Positions 7,246-14,112 of a DNA stretch of 14,112 nucleotides are shown here, one piece after another; within the stretch, counting starts at the first letter, position 1, and each line of letters begins with the position of its first letter. The notes below the pieces were generated by a model. That model was not told the DNA's origin. It did no database searches and saw only the letters and a list, made by a program, of their open reading frames with translations. The DNA lies in contig DGWI01000017.1 of the NCBI GenBank assembly GCA_002396085.1, forward strand, positions 1 through 14,112, read 5' to 3'. This DNA comes from Porphyromonadaceae bacterium UBA4262. GTDB taxonomy: Bacteria > Bacteroidota > Bacteroidia > Bacteroidales > Muribaculaceae. Position numbers and translations under genes: made by a program.

Positions 7246-7394
7246 GTAGGGACGGTACCCCTGTGCCGTCCGCCTCTGGGTTGCAAAAATGCTCACACTC
7301 GGCCATGCGAGCTCGCATGGCCGAGTGTGAGTATTTTATCTCCATTCAACATTACCTTTTGTCGAGGCGGACGGCATAGGGATGCCGTCCCTAC
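7246..7394. repeat. REPIN-like element: two inverted GTAG-headed hairpins
   Basis: A 31-base arm at 7246-7276 is repeated in inverted orientation at 7364-7394 with three mismatches. Each arm starts (or ends, inverted) with GTAGGGAC, and each is itself a hairpin: GGACGG pairs with CCGTCC in the left arm, and GGACGGCAT (7369-7377) with ATGCCGTCC (7382-7390) in the right. A GTAG tetranucleotide next to an imperfect palindrome, arranged as an inverted pair, is the known layout of REP doublets mobilised by RAYT (IS200-like) transposases. No such transposase is in the window. A single extra GTCCCTAC end lies at 7420-7427. The element fills the gap between two convergent genes. Confidence 0.7.
7286..7337. 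terminator. 40-bp perfect palindrome, probable bidirectional terminator
   Basis: 7292-7311 is exactly the reverse complement of 7312-7331, a 40-bp perfect palindrome centred on GAGCTC. Beyond one G-T mismatch, AAAAT (7286-7290) and ATTTT (7333-7337) continue the pairing. Each strand thus has a GC-rich stem followed by a T-rich tail. It lies in the spacer of the REPIN-like element, between the convergent SusD-like and small secreted protein genes, where it could stop transcription from both sides. Confidence 0.65.
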
Positions 7395-7460
7395 AGGCCT
7401 TGACAGTTCATGCTACTGCGTCCCTACCACATCTTTCAATTTTCATCGAGCTCACGTTCG

Positions 7461-8099
7461 TTAGGGATGGTCTGCTTCGCAGTCGTCGGCCTCCTCCATT
7501 TCGTAGTATTGCTCGATGAGTTGGTTAAGTTTTGTGATATTGAAACTGACCAACGCGTCGTGCTGCTTGGATTGCTCAAGCATGGAGAGCATCCGCTGCA
7601 GCTGGTCAATGTCAATCTCCATGAAGAAGTTGTCATCGATGGGTACGCTGAAGAGCCACTCGCAATGCTCGATGCCCCCCTTCATTCGCTTTTGCCACTG
7701 CTCGCAATATTTCTCATGACTATCGGCAGCGAAGAGCAGCACATAAGGGTGATCGCCCTGATAGTGACCCAGATAACCAAACAGAGCCACCGTCTTGCCG
7801 AGTCGCTTCACCTCATAGTCGCATCCCGTCATGTAAGGTGACTGCGGATACCTCGACGTGTAGCGGTTGGGGTTGTCCTTGTCGCGCGTGAGCACTATCT
7901 CGCCGCCATCGCCGCTGGTGTCATAAACATAGCCGTCGGGCAGCACTTTCTTGAGTTTGTAAACATTGATTTGGTCGCACAGAACCGAGACCTTTGACAT
8001 GTCTATCATGTCCTGACCCGCTGCACTGAGGCAGATGAATGCCAATGCGATGCAGATGCTAGCCTTGCGTAAGTCATTGAATAACTGAATTTTACGCAT
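7461..8099 (-). CDS. Small secreted protein of unknown family
   Basis: This is a 212-aa product with a signal peptide (MRKIQLFNDLRKAS, then the hydrophobic ICIALAFICLSAAG, with likely cleavage near residues 27-29). The mature part begins QDMIDMSKVS, has a GYVYDTSGDGGEIVLTR strand region, a central GYLGHYQGDHPYVLLFAAD segment, and ends with helices (DIDQLQRMLSMLEQSKQ, KLNQLIEQYYEMEEAD) and an acidic tail. I recognise no domain, and there is no lipobox after the signal. Location is probably the periplasm. It starts 132 bases downstream of the BspA-like gene on the same strand, so it could be its operon partner. However, the intervening GC-rich inverted repeat may separate them, and I see no promoter of its own. 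The start ATG at 8097-8099 gives the best signal peptide. Confidence 0.82.
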   Translation of the reverse strand: MRKIQLFNDLRKASICIALAFICLSAAGQDMIDMSKVSVLCDQINVYKLKKVLPDGYVYDTSGDGGEIVLTRDKDNPNRYTSRYPQSPYMTGCDYEVKRLGKTVALFGYLGHYQGDHPYVLLFAADSHEKYCEQWQKRMKGGIEHCEWLFSVPIDDNFFMEIDIDQLQRMLSMLEQSKQHDALVSFNITKLNQLIEQYYEMEEADDCEADHP

Positions 8100-8144
8100 A
8101 GTTTTTAGTGTTTAATTTATGGTTTTCTGAATTTTGTGCATTTA

Positions 8145-8224
8145 AGCCCCCCAAGCCCCCCTAAAGGGGGGTGTACAAAGCGGCAGCCACAACAGTAGTA
8201 CCCCCTTTAGGGGGTTAGGGGGCT
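8145..8224. repeat. C/G-rich inverted-repeat element
   Basis: The left arm (8145-8176) reads AGCCCCCCAAGCCCCCC then TAAAGGGGGGTGTAC. The right arm (8198-8224) is its imperfect inverse, ending TTAGGGGGCT. Each arm also folds alone: CCCCCC-TAAA-GGGGGG at 8156-8171 and CCCCC-TTTA-GGGGG at 8201-8214. About 20 unrelated bases separate them. The sequence type (GCCCCCTAACCCCCTAAAGGGGG and variants) is one I associate with dispersed intergenic repeats in Bacteroidetes. It lies eight bases beyond the end of the BspA-like gene and may act as its transcription end or an mRNA 3'-end protector. Confidence 0.65.
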
Positions 8225-8231
8225 ACTTGAC

Positions 8232-11200
8232 CTATACCTTGCCCAGGATGATGTTGACAACGGCGTTGACATCGCTCACATCGATACCGCCCTCGCCATT
8301 GATGTTGGCATTGGGATAGTCGGCGGCATTGGCCTTGCCCAGAATGATGTTGACCAGGATGTTCACATCGGTCACGTCCACCGTGCCGTCGCCGTTCACG
8401 TCGCCAGGCATAGCGCTCCACAGGTCGAGCTGCACCGGACTGGTGTAGTCACCGCCGAGCAGGCTCTTGTCAACCGCCAGATAGGCTTGACCGGTCCGCA
8501 GCGCCATAAAGAGGTTGACATCGTTGGCAAACAAATACCACTGCTCGCAGCTGCCTCCCAAGAAATAAATCTTGCTGTCGTCGGGATTGGCGGCTAAGGG
8601 GGCGTAAGGGATGTCCTCGATACCAATCAGAGGCAGCAGCATGTTGTCACCCACAGCCGGTGCCGACGATGCCGCTTGCAGCAGATAGCGCGTGGCGGGT
8701 TGCCCTTTCAGCACCAGGCCTGTGCGCTCGGGAATGATGTTGCTCGTCAATCGTGTGGTGGTGGCCATACGGCTGCCGCTGTTGTATCCCGTCACGCGGT
8801 AGGCGGTCAGCCCCTGGGGCAGGGTGACACCCTGCGAACTGGCAAAGCTCAAGAAGCCGTTGTCCTTGGTTATCACCCAAGGCAGGAAGTTATAGTCATA
8901 TCTCTCGGTCCATGCCAGCAGGCAAGGGTTGAACACATAGAACTTAAAGTCGGAAGCATTGTTGCCGACAAACTCCTCGCCCAGCGTGAGCTTGTTGGGC
9001 ATATCTTCGGTAGCAAATATCAGTGTGCTCAGTGACGTGGCGCCATAGAAGGCCCCGTCGCCGATGGTCTTGACCGTCGATGGCACCTCCACACTGGTGA
9101 CAGCGGTTCCGGTGAAGGCGTTTGCCTCGATTGCGCGCACCTCATACACGGTGCCCATATAGTTGAATGCCGGCGGGATCACCACATTGCCCGAGTAAGT
9201 AGTAACACCTTGCGGCGCGATGAGTGTGACACCGCTCGTACCACTAATCTCCTCATACCACAGTCCCATGTACTTGAAGCCGCGCGACACCGGCATACTG
9301 ATGACCACATCCTGGCGGCTGATCGTATTGCCGCTGGCGTCGACCACATTGCCGTTGCTGCTGAAGGTTGCCCCTGTGGGTTGCGTGATGGCCAAGCCGT
9401 CGTTCAGTATCGCTCGCGTGTATTGCATCGAGGCTGAAGTGCCATTGGCGGTCACCCGGGTTTGCGCGCCACTCACCACCAACTTGGTCGTACTGGAAAA
9501 ACCGTAACAATTGATACCATATGCTCCGGTGAAATTGGCTTGTACACCGTCTTGAATGGTCAATGTCTCTTTCGTGTAGCAGCCGGCGCCGCCGGTGGCA
9601 CCGGCGGTGAGCGTACCCGACCCGGTGATGGTCATCGGCTTTTCGGCGTGGATTGAGTTTGATGCACCCGATGTCACGGCAAGCGTGTTGGTGCCCACCA
9701 CATTGACCTTCAGCCCCTCAATCTCGTTGCGGATGTTGTTGACGGCTTGGTCGGTGGTAAGGTTGGCATCCTGCAATGTCAGGGTGTTGGTGGTCGCATT
9801 GTAGGCCACCGTGCCTGTCACACCGTCAATCACGCTCAGGTTGCCGGCATTCTCACTGGTCACCTGCGTGCCGTTAATCCACAGGTCGTAGGTCACCATG
9901 TCGTTCTCGTCAATATAGACTGGGGTGGTCGATGATGTCGCGCCATCGCTGCTCTGCAGGCGCAGGCATGCATCGCCGCTGGAGACGCTGATAGCCGATG
10001 TGGCTTTGTTGAATTTGGTGCCATCGAAGGTGTAGTACCAGAGGCTACTGCCTCCGTTGTAACTCACATAATCATTGTCGGCAGGGACACCCATCAAGTG
10101 GTTGTTGCTGTAAGTGGAGGGAGTTGCGCCTTGGGGCAGTGGCAAGAACTTGTAGATTTGTCCCACGGTGCCATTGAAAAGCATGGCAGTGCCATCGGCA
10201 ATGGTTGCGGTGTTGGACAACTTACTGCGCATAACCGTATGAGTGGACGCATTATAGGCAGGAACGGTGTAGAAGTCGCCCGTAGCGGGCAATTTGATGC
10301 CATTCTTGGCGGGAACCGAGATGGCCGACCAAGCGGTGGTGGGCTTGAGGTAAGGCAACACCCAGTCTCGCGACGAGCCGTCTTGGGTCCATATCTGGGC
10401 GGAGCGGGCCGTTTTGTTGTACTGCTTCAGCGGCACATATATCAGTGTATTATCATCTATGGAATTGATGAGAGTAAAACCCAGTGTCGTGGCCGTCTGG
10501 CGGTTCAAGAAGATGCTCGGCAGTTGGTGACAGTCAAAGAAGGCGAAGTCGCCAATCTCGGCAACACTCTCGGGCACATCCACCTCAGTTTTCAGCCCGG
10601 TGCAACCGCGAAACGCATATTCGCCGATGCGCGTGATGGTGTTGGGAATGGTGAGTTGTCTGAAGTTCTCACCTTGATGTTCCTCCAAGTTGTTACCATC
10701 AACACTGACGATAGCGTAGTGGGTGGTGGCATCCATGCAACCGTCGCCAATCTCCGTCATGGTGTATTCGGTGCTTTGATATTGTGTAATGTTATCATAT
10801 GACATGTTGTCTTTCTCGGTAGTCCTGAAGTCAGTCGTAGAACCGCTTGTAACCTTGGCATTGCCGTTGTGTACATATTTTGCAGTCTTCGAACTCGCAT
10901 TGAGCACCGTCATGCGATAGGGGGTGGTCCACAGGTCGGAGCCGCGGTAGAAGTCAAATGACCCGGCGCGCACCCACGTGTCTTCGTCAAACACCGCTTT
11001 GATGCCTGCATCACCACGGTAGGCTCTCAGGTACTCGTAGGGCACATACAGCAGATGGCCGTCCCAGTCGTAGGCATTGCTGGCATTAGTGTTCACGCGG
11101 CGGCACCAGTCTGCACGCGTCGAGGAGAACACGCCGTAGGGCACGTTCAAGAAGATGGCGTCGAGGTGGCGCGCATACTGGAAGGCGTTGGAGGCGATGG

Positions 11201-13550
11201 TGGTGACACTGCTGGGGATAACCACGATGTTCTCATGCACAGGCTCGCTCAGGCCAGCGCCGAACTCGTCGCTCATAAACGCTTGGGCACCAATCTTCTT
11301 CACGCCATAGGGGATGATGATGTAGCGGCAGTTGACCCAGGCCAGACCCGTGGCGGGAATCTCGGTGATGTTGGGCGACAGACGCAAGGAGTCAAGTTGA
11401 GTGGAGCCGGCCAGGAAGCGCGACCCGATCTTGGTCACCGAGTTGGGCATAATCACCTGCTTGACCGCAGTCGAGCGGAACGCATCCTTGCCGATGGTGG
11501 TCAAGCGTTTGCCCAGCGTGATGTCCGGGGTCGAGCATCTGAACAGCGACGAGTCGCCGAACTCAATGGGGTTAGGAATGTTGAAACCGTTGGAACAACC
11601 CGTCAATCCGGCGAACGCCAAGGCACCAATCTTCTTGATGCCCTTGCCGCCGGTCACCTGCGTGATCGCAGTCTGGTCGCGGAACACCTCGCGCTGCACC
11701 TCGGTGACAATGTAGGTCTTGCCGCGGTGGGTCTCGGTGTCGCGGAAGGTGATGGTGCCGTTGAAGTTACCTGTCGAGCCGAGATAGGCTCTCACCACGG
11801 TCAGCTGCCCGTCGGCGGCAGCACTCTGCACGTAGGTGTCGGTATAGGGCGAGGCGCTGTTCACGGTGTAGTACAGGATGTAGTCGATGTAGGTACCCGT
11901 GGCCACCTTGCCGTAGGTGAAGTCGTAGGAGTCCTCGACCACGCTCGAGATTTTGGTGCTCCAGCCGCCCGACCACCAACTGCCGGTCTTATAGTAGTTG
12001 GTGCGCCACAGCGGCACATGCAGGGTCACGCCACCGGCCCAGCTGGTGAGCGCCGAACCGCTCTGCAATCCCGACGGGAGGGTCTTCAGATTGATGTACA
12101 GATGCTTGAGGGTTGTGGTGCTCAAGCCCCCGAAGGTGTTGGCATTTATCGTGGTGACCGAACTGGGAATGCGGATGGTCTGAACGTAGGCCATGTTATA
12201 GAAGACATTATTGCCGATGGTCTTCACACCGTAGGGAATGTCGACTGTGGTGAGTTTTGCTCCCGCCATGCAGTAGTGCATGAGGTAGGTCAACGTGTTG
12301 GGCAGGGAACTGCTCAAGTCTTGCATGACGGCAGGCTTGGTGCCGCCACCCATCTGACACAAAGTGGTCTTGCTCTTGTTGTAGAGGCAGTTGGGCGAGT
12401 TGGCATCGGCGGCAAAGTAGTTATTCGAACTGCTCACGGTGAACTGGGTCAGGTTGCCGCAATAGGCGAACGCTCCTTGGCTATAGCTAGTGACAGAACT
12501 GGGAATGTAGACACTCGACACACCCGTTCCGGCAAAGCAGAATGGGCCCAATTGTTGCACACCCTGGCTGCTCTCGCTGGAACCATACAGTTGCAGCGTC
12601 GTCAGGTTCTTGCAGTTGTAGAATGCTGTATAACCAATCACCTTGGCGCTCACGATGGCCTTGGTCAGGGCCGTGCTGCCATAGAAGGCATCGGCGTCAA
12701 TCGTGTCAATCTTGTTGGTGCTGCTCATGTCCAATGTCTCGATAGTGCTGCAACGATAGCGCATCGACTTGTCAATGCGGGTGACATAGAAATTACCAAG
12801 ACCTTGAGAATAACTTTGGTTAATACCGATTTTGAGCGTCTTGTTCGTGGCACTGGAGCGGGCGTCGGCACCCAGCAGCTTCAATTTGCCGTAGGTCTGC
12901 GTGGCCGGATCCCAGCCTTGGGTGACGTTCAGGTAGACATCATACAGGTTGTTGGTGCTACTGCTGCCCATGACATGGGAGTGGAAGTCGGCGGCAGTGG
13001 GGCTCCTCTGCACAGTGAAGTTGCTGGTGATAAGACTCACCGCATTGGCTGCCGTCATGCCGTCGGGGGTGGCACAGGTCCAATAGCGCGTGCCACTCAC
13101 GGTGCCCAGTCCCTGAAATGCGTTGCTCGTCAATGTCGGCATGGTCTCGGCCGCACAGTTTATATTAATTATAGGTGCATTGTAGAAGACACCATTTGCG
13201 AGGCTCTTGATGCTGCTCGGCAAATCGACAGTGTTCAGGCTCGTGCAGCCGTTGAACGCATACTCGTGGATATCTTCCACACCATACTGGATGGTGACTC
13301 TTTGAATCGATGTCTTGCCGAAAAAAGCACGGGGACCGATTGTCTTCACCTTGTAGTACTTCTGTGTACTCGAGTCAAAGCAGTAGCCGGGGATGGTGAT
13401 TGACGTGGGGCTGCCGGTGTAGCCACTCTTAAAGCCAAAAATGGTGGCTGTACCGTCGGCCTGGACGGTGTACCGGAAATCACCATAGTCAAATGCGCTG
13501 GCGGCTATCGCCACCATCGCAAAGAGTAGGGTAAGTAATTTCTTTTTCAT
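8232..13550 (-). CDS. Giant secreted BspA-like LRR protein with C-terminal dockerin
   Basis: This is a 1772-aa modular surface protein. Residues 1-19 are a signal peptide (MKKKLLTLLFAMVAIAASA). BspA-type leucine-rich repeats (LRR_5, pattern IGxxAFxxCxxLxxIxIPxSV) occur in four blocks at about 65-500, 610-860, 925-1020 and 1450-1540. Examples are KTIGPRAFFGKTSIQRVTI and TRIGEYAFRGCTGLK. Residues 1070-1215 and 1560-1710 are two distantly similar beta-rich modules. Between them, about 1217-1440, lies a beta-helix-like region (YDLWINGTQVTS, NTLTLQDANL, MTITGSGTLTAG) resembling putative carbohydrate-binding domains. Residues 1714-1772 form a dockerin-like pair, DVNGDGTVDVTDVN and a second, weaker loop NINGEGGIDVSDVN in which G replaces D at a usual calcium ligand. 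BspA relatives mediate adhesion to host matrix or other bacteria. Ligand and anchoring are unknown here. Its promoter is at 13609-13639. Confidence 0.93.
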   Translation of the reverse strand: MKKKLLTLLFAMVAIAASAFDYGDFRYTVQADGTATIFGFKSGYTGSPTSITIPGYCFDSSTQKYYKVKTIGPRAFFGKTSIQRVTIQYGVEDIHEYAFNGCTSLNTVDLPSSIKSLANGVFYNAPIININCAAETMPTLTSNAFQGLGTVSGTRYWTCATPDGMTAANAVSLITSNFTVQRSPTAADFHSHVMGSSSTNNLYDVYLNVTQGWDPATQTYGKLKLLGADARSSATNKTLKIGINQSYSQGLGNFYVTRIDKSMRYRCSTIETLDMSSTNKIDTIDADAFYGSTALTKAIVSAKVIGYTAFYNCKNLTTLQLYGSSESSQGVQQLGPFCFAGTGVSSVYIPSSVTSYSQGAFAYCGNLTQFTVSSSNNYFAADANSPNCLYNKSKTTLCQMGGGTKPAVMQDLSSSLPNTLTYLMHYCMAGAKLTTVDIPYGVKTIGNNVFYNMAYVQTIRIPSSVTTINANTFGGLSTTTLKHLYINLKTLPSGLQSGSALTSWAGGVTLHVPLWRTNYYKTGSWWSGGWSTKISSVVEDSYDFTYGKVATGTYIDYILYYTVNSASPYTDTYVQSAAADGQLTVVRAYLGSTGNFNGTITFRDTETHRGKTYIVTEVQREVFRDQTAITQVTGGKGIKKIGALAFAGLTGCSNGFNIPNPIEFGDSSLFRCSTPDITLGKRLTTIGKDAFRSTAVKQVIMPNSVTKIGSRFLAGSTQLDSLRLSPNITEIPATGLAWVNCRYIIIPYGVKKIGAQAFMSDEFGAGLSEPVHENIVVIPSSVTTIASNAFQYARHLDAIFLNVPYGVFSSTRADWCRRVNTNASNAYDWDGHLLYVPYEYLRAYRGDAGIKAVFDEDTWVRAGSFDFYRGSDLWTTPYRMTVLNASSKTAKYVHNGNAKVTSGSTTDFRTTEKDNMSYDNITQYQSTEYTMTEIGDGCMDATTHYAIVSVDGNNLEEHQGENFRQLTIPNTITRIGEYAFRGCTGLKTEVDVPESVAEIGDFAFFDCHQLPSIFLNRQTATTLGFTLINSIDDNTLIYVPLKQYNKTARSAQIWTQDGSSRDWVLPYLKPTTAWSAISVPAKNGIKLPATGDFYTVPAYNASTHTVMRSKLSNTATIADGTAMLFNGTVGQIYKFLPLPQGATPSTYSNNHLMGVPADNDYVSYNGGSSLWYYTFDGTKFNKATSAISVSSGDACLRLQSSDGATSSTTPVYIDENDMVTYDLWINGTQVTSENAGNLSVIDGVTGTVAYNATTNTLTLQDANLTTDQAVNNIRNEIEGLKVNVVGTNTLAVTSGASNSIHAEKPMTITGSGTLTAGATGGAGCYTKETLTIQDGVQANFTGAYGINCYGFSSTTKLVVSGAQTRVTANGTSASMQYTRAILNDGLAITQPTGATFSSNGNVVDASGNTISRQDVVISMPVSRGFKYMGLWYEEISGTSGVTLIAPQGVTTYSGNVVIPPAFNYMGTVYEVRAIEANAFTGTAVTSVEVPSTVKTIGDGAFYGATSLSTLIFATEDMPNKLTLGEEFVGNNASDFKFYVFNPCLLAWTERYDYNFLPWVITKDNGFLSFASSQGVTLPQGLTAYRVTGYNSGSRMATTTRLTSNIIPERTGLVLKGQPATRYLLQAASSAPAVGDNMLLPLIGIEDIPYAPLAANPDDSKIYFLGGSCEQWYLFANDVNLFMALRTGQAYLAVDKSLLGGDYTSPVQLDLWSAMPGDVNGDGTVDVTDVNILVNIILGKANAADYPNANINGEGGIDVSDVNAVVNIILGKV

Positions 13551-13608
13551 ATTGGTTAATTTTTAACTGTTAATAGATGTTAATTGCTAGTATTGTTTTT
13601 TCATGATG

Positions 13609-13639
13609 CAAAATTACTGCTTCTCAGTCGATGCTCAAT
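13609..13639 (-). promoter_or_regulatory. Promoter of the BspA-like gene
   Basis: On the minus strand TAATTTTG (complement of 13609-13616) matches the -7 consensus, and TTG (complement of 13636-13638) lies 19 bases upstream as the -33 element. The word TGCAAAATTACTGC (plus strand) is identical to that at the methyltransferase promoter. The AT-rich leader is about 50 bases. Direct repeats begin right at the -33 side. Confidence 0.6.
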
Positions 13640-13677
13640 TGACATTTTTGGCCAAAATGCTTGACATTTTTGACCAA
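13639..13677. repeat. Two direct repeats of TTGACATTTTTGnCCAA
   Basis: Copies at 13639-13655 and 13661-13677 are identical in 16 of 17 bases, with start points 22 bp apart, about two helical turns. They abut the -33 element of the BspA-like gene, a placement typical of paired activator or repressor sites. No regulator gene is in the window. Confidence 0.6.
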
Positions 13678-13698
13678 CGCCCTCAAAACCATGCATTT

Positions 13699-13740
13699 TG
13701 TAAGAAATCTCCTAGTCGATGTAAGAAATCTCCTAGTCGA
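13699..13740. repeat. Perfect 21-bp tandem repeat, two copies
   Basis: TGTAAGAAATCTCCTAGTCGA occupies 13699-13719 and 13720-13740 without change, and a third copy begins as TGTGAGA at 13741. The sub-word AGTCGATG recurs a third time at 13626-13633 beside the promoter. The 21-bp period is near two helical turns. Confidence 0.75.
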
Positions 13741-13904
13741 TGTGAGAACAATCATTGGATTGAACGATATGTCACGGACCATGCATCATGCCTGATTTTG
13801 CGTAATGATAGTTTCCCAAGTATGTCATCGCCATGTTACTGACAAGAGTCTAATATTGTACTACGACAAAGTTACAAAATTCTTCAAAAAAAAAGCTAAA
13901 GAAA

Positions 13905-13954
13905 TCTCCCCAATAATAGGGAGAACCGATATTTTTACTGAAATCGGTAGGTTC
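13905..13954. other. Cluster of competing hairpins upstream of the BspA-like gene
   Basis: TCTCCC (13905-13910) pairs with GGGAGA (13919-13924). ACCGAT (13925-13930) pairs with ATCGGT (13943-13948), or GAACC (13923-13927) with GGTTC (13950-13954), so alternative folds exist. GGGAGAACCGATATTTTT resembles GGAGGAACCGATGTTTT of the terminator at 903-954. It may be the terminator of a gene beyond the right edge, or a dispersed repeat. The rest of 13742-13982 shows nothing I can name. Confidence 0.4.
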
Positions 13955-13982
13955 TTTGCAGAAGTTGGGTAACATCTCAGTA

Positions 13983-14107
13983 GTAGGGACGCGGCGTGCC
14001 GCGTGATTGGCCAGGCAAGTAGACGTTTTGATTTACGAGACAATCCTGTGCCGCCAGCCAAATTTGCGGACGACTGTTGCTGATCACGCGGCACGCCGCG
14101 TCCCTAC
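13983..14107. repeat. Second REPIN-like element at the right edge
   Basis: A 25-base arm at 13983-14007 is repeated exactly as its reverse complement at 14083-14107, around a 75-base spacer. Each arm starts (inverted: ends) with GTAGGGAC and folds on itself as ACGCGGC-GT-GCCGCGT (13989-14004 in the left arm). This is the same layout as 7246-7394: a GTAG head, a short hairpin, and an inverted pair. The hairpin bases differ, so it is a second subtype. No open frame in the spacer looks coding. Confidence 0.72.
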
Positions 14108-14112
14108 CTTGT

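Noticed and set aside
11055..13403. A 782-codon open frame on the plus strand
   Set aside because: It lies wholly antisense to the BspA-like gene, whose frame has clear LRR motifs and a signal peptide. The antisense product has no recognisable motif and arises from the codon bias of the real gene.
13699..13740. CRISPR array
   Set aside because: Only two directly adjoining copies of 21 bp with no spacers, and no cas genes.
13603..13842. 79-codon plus-strand frame
   Set aside because: It runs through the promoter and both direct repeat sets; the translation is low in complexity where the repeats lie and resembles no protein.
13861..14094. 77-codon minus-strand frame at the right edge
   Set aside because: It overlaps hairpins and the REPIN-like element, with no start signal or protein-like content.
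1..14112. tRNA or rRNA genes
   Set aside because: I saw no cloverleaf with TTCGANTC-type arms or rRNA signature sequences in the intergenic regions.

Overview
The window reads as chromosomal DNA of a member of the Bacteroidales (gut Prevotellaceae- or Muribaculaceae-like). The evidence is a SusD/RagB-family protein, a very large secreted BspA-type leucine-rich-repeat protein, dockerin-like modules of the GDVNGDGTVDVTDVN type, promoters with the Bacteroidetes -7 box (TAnnTTTG, here mostly GTAATTTTGCA), weak Shine-Dalgarno sequences, and C-rich intergenic repeats typical of the phylum. The genus cannot be fixed from sequence alone.

Layout. (1) 1-893: the 3' part of a DUF3825-family gene cut by the window edge, closed by a strong hairpin terminator (903-954). 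(2) 967-4117: a promoter and a compact three-gene operon. It encodes two small, diverged paralogous proteins of unknown family (148 and 168 aa), then a Pif1-like superfamily 1 helicase with a TPR-like C-terminal extension. The second and third genes overlap by four bases (ATGA), so they are probably translationally coupled. This operon is the best candidate for an undescribed system in the window. (3) 4118-4540: an intergenic stretch with hairpins and a small reading frame interrupted by one in-frame TAG. (4) 4529-5305, minus: a TrmH/SpoU-family RNA 2'-O-ribose methyltransferase with a clear promoter. (5) 5506-7182, plus: an unusual SusD-like protein whose signal peptide is followed by a dockerin-like module instead of a lipoprotein cysteine; no SusC partner gene lies beside it. 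(6) 7183-7460: a convergent intergenic region holding a REPIN-like element with a 40-bp perfect palindrome in its spacer. (7) 7461-8099, minus: a small secreted protein of unknown family. (8) 8145-8224: a C/G-rich inverted-repeat element. (9) 8232-13550, minus: a 1772-aa secreted BspA-like LRR protein ending in a dockerin-like module. (10) 13551-14112: its promoter, two sets of direct repeats, a hairpin cluster, and a second REPIN-like element at the right edge.

How the parts relate. The SusD-like and BspA-like proteins both carry a signal peptide and a dockerin-like pair of calcium-loop repeats, so both are probably displayed or assembled outside the inner membrane, perhaps by a shared receptor not encoded here. 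The methyltransferase is a housekeeping-type RNA modification enzyme. The helicase operon is more AT-rich to the eye than the SusD and BspA genes and stands apart functionally. The word GTAGGGAC or its complement occurs six times: four times as the ends of the two REPIN-like elements, once as a stray end at 7420, and once exactly over the TAG that breaks the small reading frame at 4382.
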